Part shown: positions 7,109 to 15,709 of the stretch, one piece after another
Layout of the letters: every line of letters begins with the position of its first letter
Numbering within the stretch: position 1 is the stretch's first letter
IMG/VR virus record: IMGVR_UViG_3300010389_000051
Location: 1 to 37,274 of that record
Origin: a virus
Length of the DNA: 37,274 nucleotides
Direction: 5' to 3' (one strand)
Made by a program: the position numbers and the translations under genes
Notes under the pieces: generated by a model
Told to the model about the DNA's origin: nothing
The model's input: only the letters and a program-made list of their open reading frames with translations
Databases searched by the model: none

Positions 7109-9720
7109 TGGCTCGCCCCGCATACACATACGACAAGAACGCCACTACGTGGGTTCCATTCTCGGGACCGGAGGGCAAGCCCGGTCCGTCGATGACGATC
7201 CTTGGGTCCGTTGCCACAGTTTCGAACCTTCCCGCTGCTGGCGCGAACGGTGACGCTTGGATTGTTCAGGATACAGGCGACCTGCATGTGTGGGACGTGG
7301 CGTCTGGGGCGTGGCGGAACGCTGGCAAGGTTAAGGGCGATAAGGGTGACGCTGGTGAGACGCTGAAGATCAGTGGCGCTGTCGCCACCCCAGCGGATCT
7401 GCCTGCTTCTCCTGCTCCCCTGACGGTGTACATCTCGCAGGACAACTCGGCCCTTTACATCTATGACCCGGCTTCGACGGGTGCCGGGGTGAACGCCCCT
7501 ACGGGGTACGTGAACCTTGGCAAGATCGCTGGACCTAAGGGCGATGATGGCCCCACTGGTGCTGTTGGCCCAGCTGGTGCCAACGCGGTGATCCGCTCGT
7601 CTGTCTCTGAGACAACTGACCTGCCCGCCACTGGCGCGGCGGGCGATATGCGTGTTGTTGAGAAAACTGGGCATCTGTGGTCGTGGGATGCAGTTGGAGC
7701 CACATGGATTGATGGCGGCAAGATCCGTGTCGATGGGAAGGCGGCGTTCTTCGGTCCTGCTGTCGCTGACTTAGCGTCGCTGCCGTCCCCCGGCAGCCCA
7801 GGCGAGGCCCGTATCACCGAGGACACGATGAAGGTCTACTCGTGGCATTCGGATACGAATACGTGGGAAGAAGCGGGTGTACTCAAGTCTGTGCCGGATG
7901 GCTCAGTGGATGGGCAGATGCTGGTGTGGAATGCGGGCGCGTGGGTTGCGGTGCCCGGTATCCCGAAGGGGACAAACAACGGCGATGTCATGTCCTGGGA
8001 CGCGAACCAGCTGAAGTGGACGGCCAACAAGTCTCATCTTGGGTTGGAGGACAATGTCACCATCACTCCCACGGACAGTGATGGTGGCACTCTGGTCTAC
8101 AAGGAAGCCACTGATGATTGGGATGTTCGCAAGATCAAGGTCAGTGAACTCGCTGACGGACCGGGGGCGGTTGCCCCGGCCAACGGTGACGTGCTCGGCT
8201 TCTCAACGGCGCAGCAGAAGTGGGTGCCGACGAGTGTGAACAATCTGGTGCTGCCGTGGACGGCACGCACCTACTTGACGGGTTCACTGGTTTACCACAA
8301 GAACGATACGTGGCGGGCAATGTACGACGCCATCGCTACCGACGAGCCGGGTGATCTCGGCAGTCAGCTGGCGCTCCCACTGGACGCTGCTAACAAGCGT
8401 GACCGCGTGGGTGCGGTATCGGTTACGGGGACGAATGGTGTTGAGGATGCCGATTGGGGCAACTCAATGCGCAACACGTTCAAGGTCGGTGACTACTGGT
8501 TCTTCGAGGACTCGGGGGTTACGTACCCGTACACGGTGAAGCAGGGACCCTTCATGGGGTACGTCCTTGAAAAGAACGCAAAGATCGTATGGACTGGCGA
8601 ACCGCATGCTGGTGTTCTGGGCTGGCTTGTCGTTCATCCTGCGGAGTGGGACGAGTCGTCACCGACGGCCATCAATCTGTCCTCGAACCCGGTGTGGAGA
8701 ATTGTCGGCCCGAACAGTCTGGATGAGATTCCCGACGTTGACGCATCAGCAGCGAAGTCCGACTACCTGCTGGTCTACGACGGCACGACGTGGACTGCGA
8801 CCCCTTCGGAGTTCGCTAAGCGTGCTGATGTGAATCTGCGGATGGAGCAGTTCGCCAAAGGCATTGCGCACACGACTTCGGTGGTTGCGATCACGAACAC
8901 CCCGCCGTCAGCACCGAGCGGTTTGACGTTCTTCATTGTGGGCACGAGCCCGACAGGTGATTGGGTTGGTCACGCGAACGATGTCGCCTACTGGTCGGTC
9001 ACGTCTACGGGCACATACGGGTGGCACTTCAATAGTCCCCGCCTGGACGAGACTCACCTCGTTGAGGATGAGGCGAAGTTGTACACGTTTGATGGTGCCA
9101 AGTGGGTTGCTGCCACCGTGTCAACGGGAACGGGGATACCTGATGGTTCCACTGATGGCGAGTTGCTGGTGTGGAAGCAGAGCCTTTCCCGGTGGGAGCC
9201 GGAACTTCCGCAGGCTGCCGCTAGCACTGCTGCTGGTGCAGTTGTCGGATCGATCGTCAGCAGTACGCTGACGGAGAATCAGTTCATCACGGCGACGGGT
9301 AAGGATTCAGCGAACTGGCGGATGTGTGATGGCCGGTCAGCGGTTGGTACGACGTATGCAACGTTGACGGGTCGCGCGAATGTTCCTGATCTGCGTGGCG
9401 CGTACTTCCGCATGGCGGGCAACAACTCCACGAACCCGGCGTGGAAAGGTGGGAACCTGCTTGAGTGGCAGGAAGACGCCACCCGCATGCCCCACAACAA
9501 GTTCACCACCAGCACGAGCGGCAATCACCGCCACACTCTGAGCAAGATGCAGGGCGGCAACGCCGGTGAATGGGCGTCCACCAACTTCGCGTCAGGTAAC
9601 GGCAACAAGGAATGGCCAACCACTGATGTCGACGGTAACCACTCCCACAACGTCTACGGTGGTGACACGGAGACTCGCCCGAAGACGTTCAACGTGAACT
9701 ACTTTTTGCGCGTAAACTAA
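7108..9720 (+). CDS. Large tail fibre with carbohydrate-binding and collar-like tip modules
   Basis: 870 aa. ATG 7108 overlaps the previous TGA and sits behind AGGAGG; an open extension to 7066 is ignored. The N-terminal half has at least four tandem copies of a 40-50 residue module (LP-x-x-G...GD...DTG-x-L...W...G). A segment near residue 385 (WTARTYLTGSLVYHKNDTW) resembles a chitin- or sugar-binding CBM5/12 module. The C-terminus has PDLRGAYFRMAG, a phage collar-type motif, and HxH motifs (GNHRHT, GNHSHN) as in T4 gp37-like tips. It is probably the receptor-binding fibre. Confidence 0.8.
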   Translation: MARPAYTYDKNATTWVPFSGPEGKPGPSMTILGSVATVSNLPAAGANGDAWIVQDTGDLHVWDVASGAWRNAGKVKGDKGDAGETLKISGAVATPADLPASPAPLTVYISQDNSALYIYDPASTGAGVNAPTGYVNLGKIAGPKGDDGPTGAVGPAGANAVIRSSVSETTDLPATGAAGDMRVVEKTGHLWSWDAVGATWIDGGKIRVDGKAAFFGPAVADLASLPSPGSPGEARITEDTMKVYSWHSDTNTWEEAGVLKSVPDGSVDGQMLVWNAGAWVAVPGIPKGTNNGDVMSWDANQLKWTANKSHLGLEDNVTITPTDSDGGTLVYKEATDDWDVRKIKVSELADGPGAVAPANGDVLGFSTAQQKWVPTSVNNLVLPWTARTYLTGSLVYHKNDTWRAMYDAIATDEPGDLGSQLALPLDAANKRDRVGAVSVTGTNGVEDADWGNSMRNTFKVGDYWFFEDSGVTYPYTVKQGPFMGYVLEKNAKIVWTGEPHAGVLGWLVVHPAEWDESSPTAINLSSNPVWRIVGPNSLDEIPDVDASAAKSDYLLVYDGTTWTATPSEFAKRADVNLRMEQFAKGIAHTTSVVAITNTPPSAPSGLTFFIVGTSPTGDWVGHANDVAYWSVTSTGTYGWHFNSPRLDETHLVEDEAKLYTFDGAKWVAATVSTGTGIPDGSTDGELLVWKQSLSRWEPELPQAAASTAAGAVVGSIVSSTLTENQFITATGKDSANWRMCDGRSAVGTTYATLTGRANVPDLRGAYFRMAGNNSTNPAWKGGNLLEWQEDATRMPHNKFTTSTSGNHRHTLSKMQGGNAGEWASTNFASGNGNKEWPTTDVDGNHSHNVYGGDTETRPKTFNVNYFLRVN

Positions 9721-9740
9721 CTATGCGGGTCTACTGTGTT

Positions 9741-10211
9741 TCAGCCAACGCTCTTGTAGCGGACGCGGTGAACTATGCCGTAGATGACTTGCCGCGAGAC
9801 ACCGTACTCGCGGGCGAGGGCGGCTTGCCTTTCGCCAGCGGTGACACGGTTCCTGATGTCGATGACAGCATCGTGTGGCAACGATCTGGGCTGCCTGTCG
9901 GCGTCAACCATGTCCATGCTGTTGTCATGGGGAGTCCCGACCCGGAGATGTTCTGGGCGGACGCAGGCCGGGTTGTGGCAGGAGTGGAGGACCCACTCGC
10001 TGCTGGTGATGGGGCCGTTCAGGTGCGCGTAGATCCAGCGGTGAGCAAGGATGTTGTCCTGTCCAACGTAGAAGAGTCCGTACCCGTGTTTGTTGAGCCG
10101 TGCGGTCCATTCCCAGCATTCTCCGTTGACGTTGACTCGCTCCCAGAAACGTTCTTCCGGGGGTCGAACGGCTCGGGGCTTGCGCGGCTTCTTGTCTGGT
10201 CCTCTCACCAT
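9741..10211 (-). CDS. HNH homing-type endonuclease
   Basis: 156 aa on the opposite strand to all neighbours. AHRW (56-59) and HSCHNPACVRPEHL (76-89) form an HNH ββα-metal site. The C-terminal residues 128-148 (ERQAALAREYGVSRQVIYGIV) form a helix-turn-helix, as in free-standing phage homing nucleases. No good SD precedes the ATG. It is wedged between fibre and holin genes, consistent with invasion of a phage intergenic site. DNA cleavage is expected, target unknown. Confidence 0.85.
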   Translation of the reverse strand: MVRGPDKKPRKPRAVRPPEERFWERVNVNGECWEWTARLNKHGYGLFYVGQDNILAHRWIYAHLNGPITSSEWVLHSCHNPACVRPEHLRVGTPHDNSMDMVDADRQPRSLPHDAVIDIRNRVTAGERQAALAREYGVSRQVIYGIVHRVRYKSVG

Positions 10212-10259
10212 TCGATAATTGTAAACCCTATACGAGTGAAGTGCAAGAGGTGAACTGAC

Positions 10260-10589
10260 ATGGAACCCGCCCCGTCACCTGTGGACGTTGGCATTCTCGC
10301 TGAGGCAACCATCTTCGCCGTTGTCATTGGTGTCGTGGTCGCTTTCGGTGTGATCGGTCTGATAGCGGCGCTGCTACTGCGAGCAGCCCGCCATCCCATG
10401 CCAGTTCCCCTGATCGCTCCGCTGGCAATGCTCGCGTTGGTGGCGATGCTCGTAGGTGGGTTGGTGGATTCCGCGCAGGAACTGATTCCGATTGCTGGCG
10501 CAGCGGTAGGTGCGTTGGCTGCTGTTTTGACGAGTGTGTTCAACGCAGACAAAAAGAAAGGCAAGGACGATGAGCGAACCGACGATTGA
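10260..10589 (+). CDS. Candidate holin (three membrane segments)
   Basis: 109 aa; ATG 10260 follows AAGAGGTGA. Hydrophobic segments lie at about 12-41, 50-69 and 77-95, followed by a short charged tail (NADKKKGKDDERTDD). This is the size and topology of a class I holin. It lies just ahead of the NlpC/P60-like endolysin, the usual lysis-cassette order. Holin function is inferred from topology and context. Confidence 0.7.
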   Translation: MEPAPSPVDVGILAEATIFAVVIGVVVAFGVIGLIAALLLRAARHPMPVPLIAPLAMLALVAMLVGGLVDSAQELIPIAGAAVGALAAVLTSVFNADKKKGKDDERTDD

Positions 10590-10662
10590 GGACTTCGAAG
10601 AGGAGTTTGAGCCTTTGAAGTTTGAGGACGGGCATGAGGAGGACACTGATGACGAAGCCTAA
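10570..10662 (+). CDS. Tiny acidic protein in the lysis cassette
   Basis: 30 aa, beginning MSEPTIEDFEEEFEPL and ending DTDDEA, almost entirely acidic. It starts inside the holin gene (20 nt overlap) and ends inside the endolysin gene, so it lies across the holin-endolysin junction. AAAGGCAAGG provides a ribosome site. It may simply couple translation, or modulate lysis. Unknown family. Confidence 0.45.
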   Translation: MSEPTIEDFEEEFEPLKFEDGHEEDTDDEA

Positions 10663-11119
10663 GAGTGGAGCGGAAGCGATCCGCTGGTTCCATCATCAGA
10701 TTGATCATCCGTCAAAGGACTGGACACATTTGTGCCAGTCCTCAGTTCGCACAAGCCTGGGTCTTCCAGCGTGGGCACCGTCTGCCCGTAAAGCGTTTGA
10801 GGCTACGCCTGACCGTGAGGTGCACCGAGTGCACCACTGGCAGGAGGTGCCACCGGGGGCAATCATGTACGGGTTGCTGGATCACACGTATGGCCATGCC
10901 TGGTTGGCTGGCCATAAGGGTCACGGCTTCAGTATTGATTACAAGCGTCGGGGAAAGATTGACCGTGTCCCGTTGCTGTTGCCGCATTGGACACATAACC
11001 AAGGTGTCTATTGGTCTACCTGGACTCCGTTTGGTCACATCGATGTTGATGTTGATGACGCTTGGTGGCCGCACTACCACGACAAGCATTTCCCTCACCA
11101 TCACGAACATAAGGGTTAG
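10649..11119 (+). CDS. Endolysin, NlpC/P60-like amidase/peptidase
   Basis: 156 aa. ATG 10649 lies 6 nt after GAGGAGG; a longer reading from 10622 is unlikely. Cys29 (HLCQSSVRTSLGLP), His83 (HTYGHAWLAG) and Asp97 (GFSIDYKRRG) form a plausible Cys-His-Asp triad of papain-like cell-wall hydrolases. The protein ends in an unusual His-rich tail (WWPHYHDKHFPHHHEHKG, residues 139-156). It sits directly after the holin candidate. Cleavage of peptidoglycan peptide bonds is expected from the family; the substrate bond is unknown. Confidence 0.75.
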   Translation: MTKPKSGAEAIRWFHHQIDHPSKDWTHLCQSSVRTSLGLPAWAPSARKAFEATPDREVHRVHHWQEVPPGAIMYGLLDHTYGHAWLAGHKGHGFSIDYKRRGKIDRVPLLLPHWTHNQGVYWSTWTPFGHIDVDVDDAWWPHYHDKHFPHHHEHKG

Positions 11120-11121
11120 TG

Positions 11122-11187
11122 ATGGGGCCGTTTGATTGGGATCCCGATATGCCTGTTTACACCTACGAAGATGAGGATGCTGAGTAA
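11122..11187 (+). CDS. 21-codon acidic ORF
   Basis: MGPFDWDPDMPVYTYEDEDA followed by E. It is preceded by AAGGG and its TAA overlaps the ATG of the next gene by one base, as in the neighbouring coupled genes. It may be a real micro-protein or a translational coupler for the fibre protein behind it. Confidence 0.4.
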   Translation: MGPFDWDPDMPVYTYEDEDAE

Positions 11188-11963
11188 TGCCACAGGATTA
11201 CACACCAACGACTGGTCTTGCTAGTGGCAAGAAAGTAAAGATTCCTGCCGATGCCGACATTGCTGACGTGGTGAAGGCGTTTAAGGATTACACGGATTCT
11301 TTACCGGGCATCGACTGGCGATTCCCGGCTGGCCGCAATGACGTATCCATCAATGAAACTAATGCTGAGTTCGCGGCACGGTTTAACCGCATCCCTGCCC
11401 AGTGGGACCCGGAGATGGGTTCTGGTGGTGCCACGGCTGCTCTCGCCGCTAATGACTCCGGCGAGGGCAACATCTTCGACATTGATAGTCCTGGGACATG
11501 GCTGTATGTTTCCGCTAAGTCCACTGATGATGCGGCGGCGACGTATGCAATGCCACCGGACCCGGACTCCATGAACACGTTGCTGAAAACTAAGTCGGCT
11601 ACAACAGCAGCTGATTTCACCACTGTTGAGATTGGCCCAAGTGCGGCGATGGAAGCGAATTTGAAGCTGGGTGACTGGTTCGTTATTGAGAATGGTACGA
11701 CAACCACACAGATATTCCTTCCCTTAATGCTGTGGGGGGCTAGTGCGCCTGACTACTCCGTCACCTCGGGTATGGCTGCGTTAAATCCGGGCGAGGCTGC
11801 TCTGTACGTTGTTACTGCGGAGCGTTCCGGTGCTGGCAACGGCGACGGGGAGATCTTGGGCATCCCGTTGACGAGTCCCGTGGCTACCAAGATTACCAAA
11901 GCCACCACTGTTCCCGGAGCAGGCGGCAATGACGGCGACGTTTGGCTGGTTTATAAGCCATGA
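11187..11963 (+). CDS. Fibre-like virion protein with shared N-terminal anchor
   Basis: 258 aa. The N-terminus (G-x-K-x-x-K-IPADADIADVVKAFKDY) aligns by eye with that of the 12175 gene (IPELTDSAHVVTAFEDF), suggesting a common virion-attachment domain. The remainder is beta-rich with Gly, Ser and Thr, and ends in a segment resembling GDVWLVYKP fibre modules. Its stop overlaps the start of the triple-repeat ORF. Probably a receptor-binding or fibre accessory protein. Confidence 0.65.
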   Translation: MPQDYTPTTGLASGKKVKIPADADIADVVKAFKDYTDSLPGIDWRFPAGRNDVSINETNAEFAARFNRIPAQWDPEMGSGGATAALAANDSGEGNIFDIDSPGTWLYVSAKSTDDAAATYAMPPDPDSMNTLLKTKSATTAADFTTVEIGPSAAMEANLKLGDWFVIENGTTTTQIFLPLMLWGASAPDYSVTSGMAALNPGEAALYVVTAERSGAGNGDGEILGIPLTSPVATKITKATTVPGAGGNDGDVWLVYKP

Positions 11964-12103
11964 GCCAGCATGTGAATGTCGGCGGTAGTTGGAAAGAAGT
12001 TACCACTACCTATGTGAATGTTGGCGGCACATGGAAAGAAGCAACCGAAGGTTGGGTGAATGTCGGCGGCACATGGAAGAAAGTGTGGCCTACTAATCCG
12101 TAG
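11960..12103 (+). CDS. 47-aa protein made of three VNVGGxWK repeats
   Basis: ATG 11960 overlaps the preceding TGA. The peptide has three copies of VNVGG-[S/T]-WK at residues 5-12, 19-26 and 33-40, spaced exactly 14 residues apart, with Trp and Lys conserved. Similar VGGxWK repeats occur at the C-termini of phage tail fibres, so this looks like a detached fibre tail expressed as its own gene. It may trimerise or assemble with the 11187 product. Confidence 0.6.
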   Translation: MSQHVNVGGSWKEVTTTYVNVGGTWKEATEGWVNVGGTWKKVWPTNP

Positions 12104-12174
12104 GGCATCGACCCAGCGACAGGGAAGCCACGTCCCTAAAGACCGGGTAGTTAGTTATTAATGAAGGAGCATTA

Positions 12175-13668
12175 ATGCCTCAAACAATCACTGGTGCCCT
12201 AAGTGGGCACAGCTACACAATCCCAGAACTCACCGATTCGGCGCATGTTGTGACTGCATTCGAGGATTTCGCAAACACCATACCTGCGTACCCGCAGGTG
12301 CGGATGGATGTAGCGCATGTCACTGCTGATGTGCCTGCTGCTTCCGTGCAGAAGGTGTACTTCGTTGAAACGGCGGCACCGTCAACAGTAACGTTGCCGG
12401 ATGTCGGCTTGGCGGACGGTGACCGGGTTGTCGTCTACCAGTTGGGTGACGGGATTGTTTCCTTCCTTCCGGGTGCCACCCCGGTGGGTGGGGGAATCCC
12501 GAACACGGGATCCAAGTACAACTCGTGTACCGCGACGTACCTGGGTGGGAAGTGGTACTTCGCCCCTTTTGGCTATAGCGGTACCCTGCCATCTGACTCT
12601 ATTGGCGGCGACGAGATCGTTGACGCAGTGGATCCTTCGGATGGTAAGACGTACCGCTACCACATTTTCCGCACTGTAGGTCCTGCACTGTTTACGTCCG
12701 CCCTGAGGGGGCAGACGGTTGAGGTGCTTACTGTTGGTGGTGGCTCCGATGGGGAGACTTCTTCCTACACCGCTGCCGGTTTAGGTGGCGATGGGGCTGA
12801 TCTAACTGAGGGTTCTGTCACTGCCAACTATTACGACATCTACACCCTTGAGGTTGGCGGTAAGGATTCACCTAGCCACATCAACCTGCCGTCAGGGAAG
12901 GTGACTGCTGATGGTGGTACGGGTGTGCGTGCTCCTGGTGATGACGAGTTGCCTTTGTCGCTTCGTCCTGGCTGGGCTTCAGTGTTGAAGATTTCCGATG
13001 TCTGTGGGTCTGGTGCTGATGGTGTTGGGCCAGTGGACGGATCCACGTTCGGTGCTGGCGGTGGTGGTGGCTTCAAGCTGAAGGAACCCTATAAGCAGCA
13101 GTCGTACACGCATACGTGGACGACGGGTGGGGCGTACGACTATGACTGTTCGTATGGTGCTCGGGGTGAGCAATATCAATCTGGGACGAACAACATCACG
13201 GGTGATCAGCGACCCTGTAATCCGTGTCCGGGACACGCCGTCATTTGCCATGGCCCGTGTCAATGCAACTTCGCGTGGCATGACTCTAGCGGAAGAGCGC
13301 ACTGGGGTGAGCGAGGACAGATGGGTTGCCCTGGTGGCTGGCATGTGTGTGGCTGCAACTGCTGCACCTCTCAACCCGTGTATTCAACCCGATACCACTG
13401 CGACAGCGGTGGATCCCTTTCGGGTTCCACCTGCCACAAGACGTGCCGTGGCGATAACACTCAGCATCACAGCGAGACTCGCTGGACTGACTGCGTCTCC
13501 GGCATGGCACCGGACGCTGACCGGAACTGTAAGGACACCCGCCCGGAGGGTAAGGGTTCAGGCAAGACAGGTGTCGTTGTTGTGCGTTACGAATTGACGA
13601 CCCCACCGGCGGGTAACTTCCGCTCGCTGAACGTGGCCGGGCTTCCCGGCATTCCAACCATCTATTAG
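12175..13668 (+). CDS. Fibre-like protein with Cys-rich insertion
   Basis: 497 aa; ATG 12175 follows GAAGGAG. The order is: anchor domain shared with the 11187 product (1-45), beta-rich body, and a Gly-rich stretch (GAGGGGGF near 297). About 130 residues with 16 cysteines follow (316-449, including CGCNCC), and then KTGVVVVRYE, the usual end of glycine-rich phage fibre domains. The Cys-rich segment appears to be inserted between the two halves of that Gly-rich module. Receptor binding is likely; disulfide or metal stabilisation is inferred. Confidence 0.7.
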   Translation: MPQTITGALSGHSYTIPELTDSAHVVTAFEDFANTIPAYPQVRMDVAHVTADVPAASVQKVYFVETAAPSTVTLPDVGLADGDRVVVYQLGDGIVSFLPGATPVGGGIPNTGSKYNSCTATYLGGKWYFAPFGYSGTLPSDSIGGDEIVDAVDPSDGKTYRYHIFRTVGPALFTSALRGQTVEVLTVGGGSDGETSSYTAAGLGGDGADLTEGSVTANYYDIYTLEVGGKDSPSHINLPSGKVTADGGTGVRAPGDDELPLSLRPGWASVLKISDVCGSGADGVGPVDGSTFGAGGGGGFKLKEPYKQQSYTHTWTTGGAYDYDCSYGARGEQYQSGTNNITGDQRPCNPCPGHAVICHGPCQCNFAWHDSSGRAHWGERGQMGCPGGWHVCGCNCCTSQPVYSTRYHCDSGGSLSGSTCHKTCRGDNTQHHSETRWTDCVSGMAPDADRNCKDTRPEGKGSGKTGVVVVRYELTTPPAGNFRSLNVAGLPGIPTIY

Positions 13669-13673
13669 GAGAG

Positions 13674-13838
13674 ATGATGAGCGAGAAATCTCGCAAAGAA
13701 ATAGCGAAAGAACGTTGGGACATTTGCACACAGTGCCCTCGTTTCTTCAAGCCGACGGGAACCTGCAAGGAATGCGGATGCTTCATGCGCATTAAAACGC
13801 AGATCCCATCCGTTAAGTGTCCTATCGGGAAGTGGTGA
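13674..13838 (+). CDS. Small zinc-finger protein
   Basis: 54 aa (or 53 from the second ATG, 13677), behind AGGAG. Cysteines are arranged CTQC...CKECGC...KCPIGKW; CxxC plus CxxCxC plus a late CP-x-GKW motif is typical of a small phage zinc protein often found near tail genes. It is coupled to the next gene (TGA at 13836-13838, ATG at 13840). Function unknown. Confidence 0.7.
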   Translation: MMSEKSRKEIAKERWDICTQCPRFFKPTGTCKECGCFMRIKTQIPSVKCPIGKW

Positions 13839-13839
13839 C

Positions 13840-14157
13840 ATGGACATCATCTCAAACCGCATTGGTGTGCCGTCTCTCGTTGAAGAGGACGGCACTGTTG
13901 TTTACCTGGCAAACGCTGAGATCGATAACTTGACTGCCATTGATCTTGATGACCCGACAGTGATTGACGGGCTTTACGAAAGCATCAAGGTTGCCGTGAG
14001 CAACCTTGCTCCGATTGATCCAACTCTTGGGATAGGCGATTGGATGCAGAAGTACAACGAGTTTGCGTTGATCAATGAATTTCAAACAGCCTTGTTTGTT
14101 TTGAACCAGGCTCGCATGGGTAGTCATCGGATTCGCGAGGAGATGGATGATGAGTAA
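13840..14157 (+). CDS. Tail-region protein of unknown function
   Basis: 105 aa, acidic and helical, with no membrane segment. It overlaps the next gene by 11 nt. No family recognised. Its position between fibre and adaptor genes suggests a virion assembly role. Confidence 0.6.
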   Translation: MDIISNRIGVPSLVEEDGTVVYLANAEIDNLTAIDLDDPTVIDGLYESIKVAVSNLAPIDPTLGIGDWMQKYNEFALINEFQTALFVLNQARMGSHRIREEMDDE

Positions 14158-14413
14158 CTGCACGACGGGATGCAAGACACAGGATCATGCTTCCTACGGA
14201 GAGTGCCTAAGGTCGAACACTCCAAGTGTTCGTAACAGCACCCAATCCAAGAGCGGTTTGTATTCAATGGAACAGCGGAACGCTCAAGAGATCAGTGAGT
14301 ACAAGGCTGCTCGCGCCCAGGGTATTCAACCTGCTGGCACGAAGTTGCATCAGATCCGTAACGCCGTTGAGCAGTCGCGTAAGGCTGACGCTGCACTGAC
14401 CTTGAGGAACTAG
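14147..14413 (+). CDS. Small Cys-containing phage protein
   Basis: 88 aa from ATG 14147 (87 from ATG 14150), overlapping the preceding gene. The N-terminus CTTGCKTQDHASYGECLRS carries three Cys and one His and could bind a metal; the C-terminal half is a helix ending one base before the ATG of the adaptor-like gene. No function assigned. Confidence 0.6.
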   Translation: MMSNCTTGCKTQDHASYGECLRSNTPSVRNSTQSKSGLYSMEQRNAQEISEYKAARAQGIQPAGTKLHQIRNAVEQSRKADAALTLRN

Positions 14414-14414
14414 T

Positions 14415-15314
14415 ATGAAACTGTTTGGCGAGATGGTGGAAGAGACCGCAGGTTACCTGCGGTCTTTTGTTCGTGACCAGGAGATCAGTACTCATCTGAC
14501 GAAACCGATCCAGGGTGCACCGGGTGCGTCGAAGGTCGTTGTCGCTGATGCTGGTGTTGTGAGCCGTGGCCGTATCCAGATTGACGACGAGTTGATCTGG
14601 GTGGACAAGGTTGACCGCAACACTAACTCTCTCGAGGTCCCGCCGTATGGGCGTGGCATGGATGGGACGAGTGCTGCTGACCATGAGTCTGGGACGAGGG
14701 TGATTGTTGCCCCGTTGTATCCACGTAAGTTCTTGAAGGACACGTTGAATCAGACGATCCGCCAGGTTGGTGCCCAGCTGTATGGGGTTGAGCAGTTGAC
14801 GTTGACGGCTAACCGGATGGATTTCAAGTACGAGCTGCCGTCGTATGTGCGTGACGTGTTGACGGTGATGACGAGCGCGAACGGGTACTACTCTGACCCG
14901 ATCTACTTGCGGGATTGGACGTTCGATAAGTCTGCCCCGTTGAACGTGTCAACGACGGGTAAGGCGTTGTACCTGTATGACGACTGGTGGGATTACAACA
15001 ACGACCTGACGATCACGGTGTCTCGTGACCCGATGACTCTCACGGGTGACTTCCAACCTTTCTCTGACACGTTCCTGCCGGAGAGTGCGGAGGACATTCC
15101 TGTGCTGGGTGCTGCTGCTCGTTTGCTGTCTACGTCTGATTCGTATGACCTGCAGACGAGAGCGGTGGAAGCTAATACGCTGGATTCGAAGGTGCCTGTC
15201 AGTGCTGCCCAACAGCAGTCGAAGTATTTGCAGGCGTTGTTTATGCAACGCCTTGAAGAGGAACGTATGCGTCTACTTAACTCCACTAACAACCGGGCGA
15301 GGTATTACCGATGA
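14415..15314 (+). CDS. Head-tail adaptor-like structural protein
   Basis: 299 aa. Residues 30-105 hold a small beta domain (IDDELIWVDKV...YGRGMDGTSAADHESG) of a kind common in phage tail and adaptor proteins; a helical C-terminus rich in Arg and Gln follows. It overlaps the next structural gene by 4 nt. Size and position before a large nozzle-like protein fit a short-tailed phage adaptor; the functional label is inference. Confidence 0.6.
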   Translation: MKLFGEMVEETAGYLRSFVRDQEISTHLTKPIQGAPGASKVVVADAGVVSRGRIQIDDELIWVDKVDRNTNSLEVPPYGRGMDGTSAADHESGTRVIVAPLYPRKFLKDTLNQTIRQVGAQLYGVEQLTLTANRMDFKYELPSYVRDVLTVMTSANGYYSDPIYLRDWTFDKSAPLNVSTTGKALYLYDDWWDYNNDLTITVSRDPMTLTGDFQPFSDTFLPESAEDIPVLGAAARLLSTSDSYDLQTRAVEANTLDSKVPVSAAQQQSKYLQALFMQRLEEERMRLLNSTNNRARYYR

Positions 15315-15709
15315 AGATGAACTACACGAACACTGCACCTGATGCGGAGTTGATTGCTGCTGTCTCGGGGAGTGCCACAACGTTGAACGTTGACAACGTG
15401 ACGGGATTCCCTGCGGTTCCGTTCTATGTGATTGTTAACCCTGACGTTAGCGAGGAAGAAGTTGTGCGGGTCACCGCTGTCAGTGGCACCATTCTCACTG
15501 TTGAGCGTGGCATAAATGATCAGGGTGTCGCTTCTGGTTCCGGTAACTCTCACGCCATCGGTACCCGTGTGCTGCATGGTGCTGTCGCTTCGGACTTCAA
15601 CAACTTGGCTACTGTCTTCGATGCTCTCGCTGATCCTTCGCAGCCGGGTGCTGTTCAGCCACCGATGGTGAAGCCTTCGGGTGGCTTGGTGTGGGGTGAC
15701 TTGCTGTGA
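15311..15709 (+). CDS. Small tail protein with EEVVRVT/RG-H domain
   Basis: 132 aa. It carries the same beta domain type as the preceding protein: ATTLNVDNVTGFP, then EEEVVRVTAVSGTILTVERG, then a His-containing GTRVLHG. Start ATG 15311 is coupled to the upstream stop, and its stop overlaps the next GTG by 4 nt (GTGA). Likely a tail or baseplate component. Confidence 0.65.
   Translation: MKMNYTNTAPDAELIAAVSGSATTLNVDNVTGFPAVPFYVIVNPDVSEEEVVRVTAVSGTILTVERGINDQGVASGSGNSHAIGTRVLHGAVASDFNNLATVFDALADPSQPGAVQPPMVKPSGGLVWGDLL

Noticed and set aside
9723-10253. 176-aa plus-strand frame opposite the HNH gene
   Set aside because: No family features; the minus-strand frame has an intact HNH site and HTH, so this is a shadow.
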